The notes below the pieces were generated by a model. The model searched no databases, had not been told where the DNA came from, and was given only the letters and a program-made list of their open reading frames with translations. Shown here one piece after another: positions 26,178-37,376 of a stretch of DNA of 64,000 nt. The stretch's first letter is position 1. Each line of letters opens with the position of its first letter. This DNA comes from Chelonoidis abingdonii (taxonomy: Eukaryota > Chordata > Testudines > Testudinidae): contig NC_133773.1 of the NCBI RefSeq assembly GCF_003597395.2, positions 128,156,552-128,220,551 on the forward strand, given 5' to 3'. The translations under genes were made by a program, and so were the position numbers.

Positions 26178-29100
26178 GTAAATTTTGGTATTAAAGGCCG
26201 GTTTAAACACAGTGTTTGAAAAGTGTAAGCTGATCCAGTATAAAAATACCACTGTCTTTAGAGGCAACTGAATTTCCTCAACACAGTTCAGTGTTTGAGG
26301 AAAATCTTAGCAGACTTACTTATTTTAGCTGTCTTACCTCCTGAAGAAAAATCCGTCTAGCCCCAAACCCTTAGATTGCCTGCATGCAAGGCCTAGGACA
26401 AAGAGAACTGCTAAGCCTGTCCACAATCTTAAAACGTTTCCATTTTTTGTGCAGCTGATATACCTAGTTCTGAGGTTGTTTGCAGTGGCTTTAGGAGTTT
26501 TAGACCGCTGCACTTCCATTTTAACTGCTTATTGTTTATATAATATCATTGGGCAGCAGTGTATGTATGGCAGTTTACAAAACAAGATAAAAATGGGTTT
26601 CTTTCTTGAAGAACGTAGTCAGAAGATGGAAGGCCTAACTTCTAGAATTACGATGGTGGTTTAGGAGACGTCTTTGTTACAGTGATGTATGTATATCTTC
26701 AGGAACTCGTTATGTTTTTGGGTTTTTTTCTGTGTAGACTGGGTAACTGAGAGCAAGAATATGGTCCCTTGTCTCTCTCATGGTGTAATTCCTAGCATTC
26801 TAATATTTTGTGCTGGAATCTTTTACATGTACAACAAACTCATTAATACAGGAATTATCTGTGAGCTAAGTTTTGACCCAGTCAGGTTTCCTTACAGCCT
26901 GCAGGAAGAATAGAGCACTTTAAAATGTTACTAGCTTTACACAGCTGCCAAACAGTGTTGTAAGCTAAAAGGAAGAATGCTGGAATCGTTATAAACTCAC
27001 TTCTGCTTTCAGTGGGGCAAGCAGCTTCTGTTGGCAGGATTCAGTGCGATTATTGAACTTACCACTTTTCATTTAGGTGATGGTCTAGTGATTTAGGGAG
27101 CTTGTCCAAATCAACTCTATTGAAATTCACCCAAGACTTATTTGAATTTGCCAGAATCTTTTTGAAGTGTCCCTCTCTCTGCTCTTAAATCTTGGTCTCT
27201 AGCTTAGCTTCTTCTAAATTGCTACGTTGGACTTCATTTGTGGATCCCTTAATTTTAGAGAGAGGGGGGGAGGGCGAGAGGGAGAGGGAGCAACATTGTT
27301 TGACCATACCCAATATTTTCCCATTTTTATAAGCTTTTCCTTTTTGCTTTAACAGCTCAGTTTTCTAAAGAGATGAGTCTCATCATTGCATCCCTTGACA
27401 AAGAATCAATTATAGCAAAACCTTTTAACTTGAGTAGGTGTGCACTCCTGATGCTACTTGTGATCAGTTTGCCTGGTTGTGTCAAAGGAATTGTCAAGGT
27501 GAAGGGAAAAGATTCTCGGGATGTCCATTTGATTGTTTAGCTACTTAACACAAGATTTGAATAGCTGAAGTATAGTGTTATAAAATGATGGATGTGGGAG
27601 TTAGATGATGGTTGGTTCACTGTCCCCAAACATGCACAGGCCACAAGCATAGGTATAAGTGCTTTGCTGGATCGTGGGCCTAATATACATATATTATGTT
27701 AAGAGAAGAATTTTACAAGCTTCCGAAAACCCAAACTGTTTCGTGGACGGAACTGAATTCATAAAGAGGAAAATAGGACCTTCTCCATCATGAATAACTG
27801 CTATATGTTGTTTATTACATTTATTATAATCTGAAATTATTGGAAATATACTACAGAGGGTTTTTTGTGGACCCCATCAGTGTCACCTGTCCTGGGATCT
27901 TGAAAACTGACATGCTAGGACATTGATTCAGCACACTAGACTAATCTCACTATCCTAGAACAAAATGGTGAACACGGCACTTTCATTTCAGAAAACTTTC
28001 TAAAAAGATAACTGTTACAACCCCAAAAACCTAGAATGTAATTTATAATTTTTTTAAAGGAGTTGTAGGGAAAATGGCACCCAGAACATACACATGACTA
28101 GTTTATCCTTTTTTTATCTTGTTCAGTGTTTGTCAGATTTACCCTGTAGAAAATCTTATTTGAAAATGTGACACTGCTCTTTGCTTCAGGCATTCTATAA
28201 ACTTTTTCCCTAAAAGCAATACAAATGTCACTTTCTAGACTATATATTCTCTATAGTTTGTACTCTTACTCCTCCTGTCCCTCTCCTCCCCCAATACTTG
28301 TTTTGAGGAATTCTTCATGAGCAGTTCTCTGAATAATGTTTTACATTTTTTAGCTTGTCTGATGATTAACATTTTGAGAACTAAATTATTCACAGTAGTA
28401 GTTTTTTGTGCATGTTTGTGTGCTTTTTGTAATTCAGTTTAGAATAGCATAGAGCATCTGCTTCATATATTATTTGCATTAAATTAGTGTTCATTCAAAC
28501 AACTTACATTAGTAGTTACTGTTTTCTTCCATGCTGCAAAGTTTGAAAAGTGGCAGTGGTACCTATGTATTAAGGTTAGGAACTTGCTTTACATTTCTAA
28601 TGTTTGAAATTTAATAGTTTGTGTTGCTGTAGAAAATAAAATATTTTATGATGCTCAGTTTGGGTTTTCTACCATTTGTGGAAGTGTTTTCTGGAGTAAA
28701 ATAATATGTATATGGGCTTTTCCCACTTAGTCACGCTCCTTAAATTTAACTTATATTTGAATTTCTCTTAGTTATTTTTTGTTAATTTATTGTAAAATTT
28801 ACTGTTGTTCAGGAGATGTGGTGATCAGATTTCTCTGAACACTAGTGCTCCTACAGATCAACATCACTGTTAACTTTAAATTAATATTTTAAATATCAAA
28901 TTGCCTTGTTAGGTTATCATCAGTGCCTTAGTTAAATGAAAATAAATAAGATTGTTGGAGTTATCCTGCTATTAATACGAAGAAATTATATAGTCAGTTA
29001 AAAGGTACTGATTCAACCTCATCTGGAATACTCTGAACAATACTGCTTGCTATACCATAGAAGGTTACTGTGACCTTGGAAAGGGGTGATACTGGACAAC

Positions 29101-31022
29101 TAATATAACGCCCAGTTCCAACAATCTCGTCTGTGATATGAAGAAGGGGGAAGCAAATTTAATTGGGTTTTGTTTCCTTAGAAGAGGCTTCAAGGTAACC
29201 CATATATTTAAAATGATACCCTTTTTTCCCACATATGAAGAGTTTAAATGCTCTGAGATATCTTTCTGAAATGGAAGCAAAGAAGAAATTGTGCAAAAAT
29301 ATTACATGTAAATATCAGTAAATATGTGGCAGAAACGAAGTATCTGTCCAAGGGAAACCAACATTCGTTTCTGGAGTGGGAAAAGATTGTGAAGATGATA
29401 ATGAAAATAATTTGAGAACTAAATCTGGTGTAGAAACCCCAAAAAAGTTGGCACATTTGGTCAGAGCCCTTTCCAGACAATTTTTTGGTAGGGGAAAAAA
29501 ACGTAGTGTTTTAGATACTTTCTGAAACAAGTTAGTGGCTTCTTTTAAGCTGACTGCCTTAACCTATAAAATAGAACATGCATGGATGAGTTTGTGCTAA
29601 TCAACTGCCATTTTGTCTTAGTTCTGAAACTTTTTTTTTTTTATTGTGTTATAAATTTTAGAAACTACATTGAAAATGTGTAGGGAGATTGATGGTACCT
29701 GTAAATTAAGAGTCTGACACGATTCATGCAGTAAATGAGGTATAAAATCAGTTACACAAGCATTGAAAACCTGGTGCAGGCTGATGTCTAAACAATGTGA
29801 ATGTACACTGGCATACTTGATTTGTGGAATACTGAAAGTTTTCAATACCTTGTGCAAACATGACTTTTCCAAAATAAACACACACAGTTAATAAAGAAAT
29901 GGAATAAGTTGTTAAATGGACCAGTAAAAGAGACTTTGATATATTAATGGATGATGGCTTGCTTTTTTTTTTTTTTTTTCTTCCTTCTTTAAGTACTGTT
30001 TGTTTAAGTTGGGAATTGCAGCTATGGTGATCTGACACAAAAGCAAAGCTTCTAGCCTGGTCTTCTTGGAGATTTTGTGGAGAAAATGTCAATTCCTTAT
30101 GCTACTGCTCAGCAAATATATTCACCAAGAAGGATCAGAGTTATCATTTAATTATTGGAAGAGTACATTATGATCTGTGTTCAGTGTTCATTTATCAGTG
30201 AACTGGGAAATGATAGGTGATGAAGTGGAACAGGCACTTTCCCATGAAGCAACCTGGTGAAATGCTTTTTTCATAAGATGGGCAATTAGAGCTAAATGTC
30301 ACAAATAATCATAGCATTTTACAGTCTGTGCTACTTTTGTAGGCTAAAATGTATTTATACAGTTTTTTTTGTTATGGATTAATGCAAATGTGTTTGCTTA
30401 TGTCTTTGTCTTTATTTTAATTTCCTGGCTCCAGCTAAAGAGATTATTAGCCTTTCTTAGTTCTGTTTGTTTGTGATGAGCCATTTTTTGAGTCTAGCTT
30501 CTGATGTTCTCGTTTTGGGATAGCTGAAAATTAGGTTTTTTTACTTTTGAGTATTATGTGTTTAAAAAGACACCAGTTTATAAGTCAGACAACTGTCTTG
30601 AAATGTGTTACCTGCTAATTTTACAAGTATTACCAAAGATTACTGTAAATTTTAATCTTTATTTCAATTGATATGTGCATTTCAGAACTTTTCATACAGT
30701 CAGTTTCATTGTTTCTTTTGTCAGTCATTTCCTCTGTTTTTGTTCTTTCACACAACAACAGGTAGGGGAGAAACACTTTTTATAACAGGTAGGGAAATAC
30801 GGCTGTGAAAATCACAGAAATTGCCAGAGGGGCTAAGAGACAATTTTATAGTAACAAAAACTATGTTTAATTCACTTTTCAAAAACATCCATGCACCAAT
30901 CTCAAAATATCAGGCCACCTGCTCTGAAACCTAAAAGAATACAAACGCGCACTGAATCAATTTTTTTTCCTGGAAGAAACCACAAATGTGTCCTATGCTC
31001 ACTTGGATATTTCACTTTTTAG
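26178..31022. other. Large AT-rich intron, almost repeat-free
   Basis: 4.8 kb with no clear young transposon, in contrast to the other long introns. A purine-rich GAGAGGGGGGGAGGGCGAGA tract lies at about 27259-27280 and a poly-T at 29963-29980. At 29010-29130 there is a weak resemblance to a decayed LINE segment, too diverged to name. Confidence 0.5.
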
Positions 31023-31157
31023 GGTGAGGAAATAACCAAGGAGGAGATTGACATGCTGAGTGATGCTTGCACCAAACTGAAGGAAAAGAAGAAATTGTTA
31101 ACAAAAGAAAAGGAGGAGCTTGAGGAGCTGAAGGATGATGTTCAGGAATATAGTGAG
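31023..31157 (+). CDS. LETM1: LETM1 coding exon (coiled coil)
   Basis: Encodes residues 359-403, starting [20 protein letters not shown] and ending with an acidic/lysine-rich coiled-coil stretch, DVQEYSE. Length 135 nt, phase 0, acceptor TTTAG, donor GTAAAG. It is preceded by a 4.8 kb intron. Confidence 0.96.
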
Positions 31158-31890
31158 GTAAAGAATGGGGTGGAGAAGGACTGTTTATATGATTGCTCTG
31201 TCCATACATATTCTTAGAAAAACTAACCTTAAACGATAACAATTTGTTTTGTGTGCTGAGATAACCCAAATTGGAAATTGTTGGAGAGGCCTACTTGCTC
31301 AGTTATTGTGTGGTATGCTGTCATGCAGGACCGTCAGATCCTCAGCTTGTGTAAGTTGTTAAAGTTCAGCTGAAGTCATTGGAACGATGATAGTTTACAA
31401 CAGCTGAGGATCTGGCCTCTGGTCTTTACTCCATGCTCACTGGGCTGACTGTGCTGGAGAGGCAGTATGATATGGGAGGGGAATGGAGTGCCTCTTAGAA
31501 TCAATAGGGAACAATTTCTCCAATCTGTAAAGTGGTGTTGGTGCTATCTGAAACAAGTCCTGATCCAGTTGTACGACGCTGGAAGGATGTGAGGTTGAAA
31601 TCCTAGGATGGATGAAAAGGTTTTTAATTGGGAGGAGGGGAAAGGTGGAGGATTTAGGACTATGTAAGAGACATGTAGAACTAGCCACAACATTAATTTA
31701 ATGTCTAAAATTAACCTTCATTTTTAGTCTCTAAATTTCACTGTTCCCATGACAACAGCAATAACTGCTTCCTCTCCTGCTGCAACCTTTTGATTTGCAT
31801 ATAACTCCTGCTTTTCTGTTAGACATTGCTATATTTGTTGTTGCAAATTTATCTTTTCATGAATGCTTTTTGCTTGAACATCTCCTCTAG
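31158..31890. other. Intron with one palindromic repeat
   Basis: No exon between the two coiled-coil exons. Holds the hairpin repeat at 31335-31414, listed separately. Confidence 0.6.
31335..31414. repeat. Ancient palindromic hairpin repeat
   Basis: Perfect 13-bp arms CAGATCCTCAGCT (31335-31347) and AGCTGAGGATCTG (31402-31414) flank GTGTAAGTTG/TTTACAAC and GAAGTCATTGGA. I recognise this as an amniote-wide short palindromic repeat. Confidence 0.7.
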
Positions 31891-32081
31891 GATTTGCAAG
31901 AGATAAAGGAGCTATCTAAAACAGGACAAGAGGATGTAGTGGAGGAGTCTAAAGCAAGCAAGCAGTTGACCAAAAGGGTGAACCGAATGATTGGACAAAT
32001 TGGCAAAATTATTAATGAATTAGAGACAGACCAAAAGGTGGTGGATGGACAGTTGGACAGTGGTGCTAGTCCACCTATTGG
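31891..32081 (+). CDS. LETM1: LETM1 coding exon (coiled coil, leucine-zipper region)
   Basis: Encodes residues 404-466 plus the first two bases of a glycine codon: [15 protein letters not shown], then [20 protein letters not shown], then a less conserved tail. Human LETM1 has an extra lysine in IKKELSKTG, so there is a one-residue length difference here. Length 191 nt, acceptor TCTAG, donor GTAAGT at 32082. This is the only exon that ends in phase 2. Confidence 0.95.
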
Positions 32082-32439
32082 GTAAGTGAATGATGGCACC
32101 GCACTTCCTTTTCAAAACACTCATTCACCACCATCAGTCTGCATGGTAGTGACTGCAAAAATGACATTGTCGGCTTCAATCTCAGTGTCTCAGTGATCTC
32201 CATCTCAGATCTGGTTAATACACAATAAAAAGATGGGTTTATCCCCAAACTCCCAGTCCTGCAAATTCAGTCTGAGCTTTGAGAGTCAGGATGGGTTCTT
32301 TGGGACCTTGCCTTCCTGTACTTGATACTAGTAGTAAAGGTTCTGCAGGCCTTAGTTACATTTGAGCAGAATACACAACATTTTATCTTGGCACGCTTTC
32401 TGACTTCCAAACAAATTCCATAAAGGTTTGTTTATGCAG

Positions 32440-33120
32440 GGCGACGACTCTCCTGGCGGCGCCTTCTGCTAGCTGTCCAGGAAATTAGTTCGTCAGCCTC
32501 CAGAGCGCCCTCTGCAGGCCGGTATCTCACCTTGCCACTGGCCCCCATGTCCCTCCTGAACCCCAGTGCCCTTTTCTCTCAGGGTTCTGCCCCCTGCACT
32601 ACCCCACAGTCTCGCTGGGTCTCCCCTCCCTGGGAAACCCCCACCCCCCTATTCCAACCTCGCCTCAGTCTTGGGCTACTGCTAGTCACCATCTAGCCCC
32701 CACTCACTGGGGTAGACTACATTATAATTGCCACTTGTCATCAGCAAGGAGGGTTTGGACCTGCTGACTTTGCCTATGCTTGGGCTACCCTCTACAACCC
32801 CAGTACCTCTTCTGGCCTTTAGCAAGGCCTGCAGCCTGGGGGTTTTCCAGGCTGGAGCTCCCCAGCTCCTCCTAGCCTTCTCTGAACCCTGCTCCACTCT
32901 GGTACCCTGCTCAGCTCCCAGCAGCCAGGCCCTTCCTTCTCAACAGCTAGAGAGAGACTGACTTAGTTCCAGCCTAGCAGCCCCTTTATAGGGCCAGCAG
33001 TGGCCCCAGCTGAGGCTACTTTCCCAATCAGCCTAGGTTTTTCTCTAAGCCCCAGCTCTCTCCAAGGCTGCTTTTACCCCTCTGGGCAGGAGTGGGGTAA
33101 CCACCTCGCTGCATGCAGGT
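32440..33120. repeat. GC-rich interspersed repeat, possibly an LTR
   Basis: A GC-rich island in AT-rich intron: TGGCCCCCATGTCCCTCCTG, CTGCACTACCCCACAGTCTC, TTTATAGGGCCAGCAGTGGC and TCTGGGCAGGAGTGGGGTAA. It resembles a high-copy turtle repeat I associate with LTR elements. No TG...CA ends, target duplication or internal coding region could be set, so the class is uncertain. Confidence 0.5.
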
Positions 33121-34884
33121 ATGCTACAAAATTCAAACCTCATGGAGTTCTGATTTCAGTGGGAGTCTCGCTTCCTGCCCCTCCCCCACCTTCAAAACTA
33201 AGGAACATCACAGCTCTCTCAGATTACGATTGCAGCCAGGCTGCAAAATCAAAATTGGGGCCTCATTCTGCTGCTTGGTGTAGAAATATAAAAGAGAGTC
33301 TGTGCGCTCAAACAGTTTACAGCCCAAATAGGGATGAGTATTCCCCTTTTTATTAAGTCTTCACTCAGTTCCTAGCTTTAATGTAAATTATTTCAAGTTC
33401 TATTGTAAGATTAAGATAAACATGATTAAAGGTAGTGGTAGGGGAAAACCAGCTGGTGACCAGTCTTGTCTGACAGAGTATGGCCTATATATTTTAATCA
33501 GGGCTTGCTGTGTAATTGTACACTTCTAAAAACCGTTCATTGTATGCAAAGGTTTCTTATCTTGAAGGAATGTAGGAAATCAATGAATAGTTTGCCAAAC
33601 TTTCTGGTTCCTCTAACATTTCTTATAAAAATGTATAGTCTAAACAATTTTACTTAACTTACTTAAACTGTTTTTACTATATAGTCAACTTTATGTTACA
33701 GGAGCACAGAAGCCCCATTGTGCTAGATTTTGTTATAGACATTGCTTGGAATTATTACCCATTATCAGCTTGATCCAACTTCAGCTGAAATGGATGGAAG
33801 ATCACTATTGACTTCAGTGGGAATTGGATCAAGGCCCTATGTGTAAAGGATTCTTTTGCATGTTCTTGGAATATTTGTATATCTTTTCTGAACTTGATAT
33901 TTTGAATGGTTGCTTTTCACATTTCGCTTGCTGGTTGGTTTACAGGAAGTGAGTGTTGGCTCCATTGGGAAAAGGCTTTCTACACTGGATGTGAGATAAT
34001 AGAATGATAGCCATCAATAAAAAGGAGCGAATATTGGCTCAGATGGGATGAAATTTCCATGTGTTGACATGAATTGTATTGACAGTACTTAACAGGCTTG
34101 GCAGGAGGCAAGAATGGTCCTTGTAGGTTTACCAGGTTCAGAAATACCTCAAGATTCTTGCTCCTTTGTCAGTGGAAATTAAGTGATTACTTGGATTAAT
34201 GTTGGAGCACTGTGTATATGCTCTTTGTGTGTAGAAGTGTAAATGGCTTTACCATCGTTTATGACCATTACAATGGGCAATTACTACTGTGTATTTGAGT
34301 TTTAATGTAAGCTTGGTAACCCAGTATATCTTTAAACTTCCAAGCGAGACCCCCTACTCATACCTTAATTTATGCAGTGTATAAGTGTATATTTTTCCTT
34401 ACTGTTGGTCAGGCTTTGGAATAGTCAGTCTCCCTTTTTCTGGCTCTTGGGTTAATATTCTGTTTTGTCTTAGCTGAATTTCCAAGTTATTGCAAGGAAA
34501 TGTTTGGTTACTTATGGGTTTTATGCCTCACATAATAATTGCCAGATGCATCGTGTTTAAAAGTGGCTTAAGGAAAACTGATGAAGCTTTATACATGGAT
34601 ACATGTTTGTGGCCTCCTGTTCCTTTCAATTCATGTAACTTTTACCATATGAGTCTGGTCACTGCAATGACCTCCATAGCCTCAGGATTGTCATGGCATC
34701 AGCAGAAGTCCAGGAATTTTTAATGATGGTCCAGAGAAACATCCTCCTCCTTCTGAAAAATCAGTCTGTGGCCAAAAACCTGAGGTTAGGGATATGGAGT
34801 TAAAACCATACTAATAAATAACCCTTATTAAAAGGATTGTTGGTTTTATCATCTTCTATATCTCTGTGTGACCTGGGTTGGAAG
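33121..34884. other. Intron with one short palindromic repeat
   Basis: Otherwise featureless AT-rich intron; the hairpin at 33770-33832 is listed separately. Confidence 0.5.
33770..33832. repeat. Ancient palindromic hairpin repeat
   Basis: Perfect 9-bp arms TTGATCCAA (33770-33778) and TTGGATCAA (33824-33832) around TTGACTTCAGTGGGAA. Same family as 55554-55620. Confidence 0.7.
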
Positions 34885-34892
34885 GTGTAAAC

Positions 34893-36559
34893 TAGGGCTG
34901 TCAATTAATCACAGTTAATTCATGCGATTTAACTAAAAAAAAAAAAAATCACGATTAATCATAGTTTTAATCACACTGTTAAACAATAGAATACCAATTT
35001 AAATTTATTAAATATTTTTGGATGTTTTTCTATATTTTCAAATGTGTTGATTTCAGTTACAACACAGAATACTAAATGTACATCGCTCACATTATTTTTG
35101 CTTACAAATACTTGCATTGTAAAAATGAGAAACAAAAGAAACAGTATTTTTTCAGTTCACCTCATACAAGTACTGTAGTGAAATCTCTTTATTGTGAAAG
35201 TATAACTTACAAATGTAGATATTTTTGTTTTGTTAAATAACTGCATTCAAAAACAAAACACTGCAAAACTTTAGAACTTACAAGTCCACTCAGTCCTACT
35301 TCTTGTTCAGCCAATCACTAAGACAAACAAGTTTGTTTACGTTTACGGGAGATAATGCTGCCCACTTCTTATTTACAATGTCACCAGAAAGTTAAAACAG
35401 GCATTCACATGGGAATTTGGTAGCCGACATTGCAAGGTATTTATGTGGCAGATATGCTAGACATTCATATGCCCCTTCATGCTTCGTCCACCATTTCAGA
35501 GGACATGGTTCCATGCTGATGATGATCGTTAAAAAAATAATACGTTTATTAAATTTCTGACTGACCTCCTTGAGGGAGAATTGTATGTCTCTCGGCTCTG
35601 TTTTACATGCAGTCTGCCATATATTTCATGTTATAGCAGTCTCGGATGATGACTCAGCACATGTTGTTCATTTTAAGAAAACTTTTGCTGCAGATTTGAC
35701 AAAACACAAAGAAGATACCAGTGTGAGATTTCTAAAGATAACTACAGCACCTGACCCAAGGATTTTAAGAATCTGAAGTGCCTTCCAAAATCTGAGAGGG
35801 AAGATGTATGAAGCATGCTTCACAAGTCTTTAAAGAGCAACACTCCGATGCAGAAACTACAGAACCCGAACTACCTAAAAAGAAAATCCTCCTCCTGCTG
35901 GTGGCATTTGACTCAGATGATGAAAATACATACGTCGGTCCACATTGCTTTGGATTGTTATTGAGCAGAACTTGTCATTATCATGGATGACCTCTGGAAT
36001 GGTGGTTGAAGCATGAAGGGACACATGAATATTTAGTGCATCTGGCATGTAAATACCTTGCAATGCCAGCTCAACAGTGTCATGTGAATGCCTGTTCTCA
36101 CTTTCAGGTGACATTGTGAACAAGAAGCGGGCAGCATTATCGCCTGCAAATGTAAACAAACTTGTTTGTCTGGGCAATTGGCTGAAAAAGAAACAGGACT
36201 GAGTGGACTTGCAGGCTCTACAGTTTACCATTTGTTTTATTTCTGAATGCAAGGTTTTTTTGTACATAATTCTACATTATGTTCAACATCCCTGATAAAG
36301 AGATTGCACTATAGTACTTGTATTAGGTGAATTGAAAAATACTATTTTTTTTTTTACTGTACAAAAATAAAATATAAAGTGAGCACTGTACACTTCGTAT
36401 TCTGTGTTTAATTGAAATCAATATATTTGAAAATGTAGAAAACATCCAAAAATGGTATACTATTTATATAAATGGTATACTATTATTGTTTAACAGTGCA
36501 GTTAATTGTGCAGTTTTTTTAATCATGCGATTAATTTTTTTAATTGTTTGACAGCCCTA
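34893..36559 (+). mobile_element. Fold-back hAT element (inverted duplicated arms)
   Basis: Perfect 12-bp ends TAGGGCTGTCAA (34893 on) and TTGACAGCCCTA (to 36559). Flanks GTGTAAAC (34885-34892) and GTGTAGAC (36560-36567) match 7/8, as expected for a hAT 8-bp target duplication. The left arm (to about 35515) is an inverted, diverged copy of the right arm (from about 35985). Both arms encode a hAT dimerisation-like block: on the + strand the right arm reads CLFSLSGDIVNKKRAALSPA, and the reverse complement of the left arm reads a near-identical segment. About 470 bp in the middle is single copy. No intact transposase. Confidence 0.85.
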
Positions 36560-36567
36560 GTGTAGAC

Positions 36568-37237
36568 CACTTCATGAGGGCAAGCAGAGGCTTTAACCTA
36601 CAAAGGGTAGATATCAAAGCAACATGTTGCCACTAGGCAGACTTCAGAAGCAGTGAGACAGTTTCTGAAATCTGCTTAGGAGTAGTATGGAGTTCAGTCT
36701 TTACATTTTGTGGAAGGGTTTGTTCCTTTCATGTGTGAGGAAATTAAATCCAACAGGGCATGTATGTGTATGCTGTTACAAGAACATATTCCTCAATTCT
36801 TGCCTTCCCAGGATTTGTTCAGGTGGGTTCTCTTGCATGCTTTCCTCTCTCTATTTTCTGTAGACCAACCTCTTTAGTCCAGCAGGATGGCTGAGGCAGG
36901 GTAGTGTCCCCTGAATGAATAGGACAAAGGTCTTTAGGTGCTGAGGAGCACAGAAACTTTACCAAATTATATTTCAGTTATCAATGGCTTCTTGTATTTG
37001 TGCAAATCAGCATGTGGAAATCATAAGAGTGAGTATGTCTGGAGGATAAAGACCTACCTAAAGAACTCTAATAAGTGATAAATTCAATTTTGCTTTTTTG
37101 TTTTCAGTTCTTGTTCAGGCTATAAACCTTTTTGTTCAATATAAAATACCATTACATGTCTTTAATATCCTTTTCTCTTCCTTCTTTACTTCTTTGTAGT
37201 AACTGTTTGCTGTATACAGATTGTGTTTCCCCTTTAG
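36568..37237. other. Intron, nothing recognised
   Basis: Sequence between the hAT element and the EF-hand exon; no repeat identified. Confidence 0.55.
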
Positions 37238-37376
37238 GGAGAATCTCATCAGTATCAACGAGCTTATTAGTGTGATGAAACAAATCCAGAAGTTTCCAGA
37301 GAACAAACTGAATAGGATTGCTGAGGCATTAGATGAAAACCAGGATGGCAAGATTGATATAGATGATGTTGCCAAG
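37238..37376 (+). CDS. LETM1: LETM1 coding exon (EF-hand)
   Basis: Completes the split glycine codon, then encodes residues 468-513, starting ENLISINELISVMKQ. It contains the EF-hand loop DENQDGKIDIDD: D, N and D at loop positions 1, 3 and 5, D at 9, and D rather than the usual E at 12, as in the human loop. In LETM1 this EF-hand is a Ca2+/pH-sensing element on the matrix side. Length 139 nt, acceptor TTTAG, donor GTGAGT. Confidence 0.96.

Noticed and set aside
35875..36267. 130-codon minus-strand open frame as a gene
   Set aside because: It is the antisense of the hAT right arm, where the + strand carries the dimerisation-like coding remnant.
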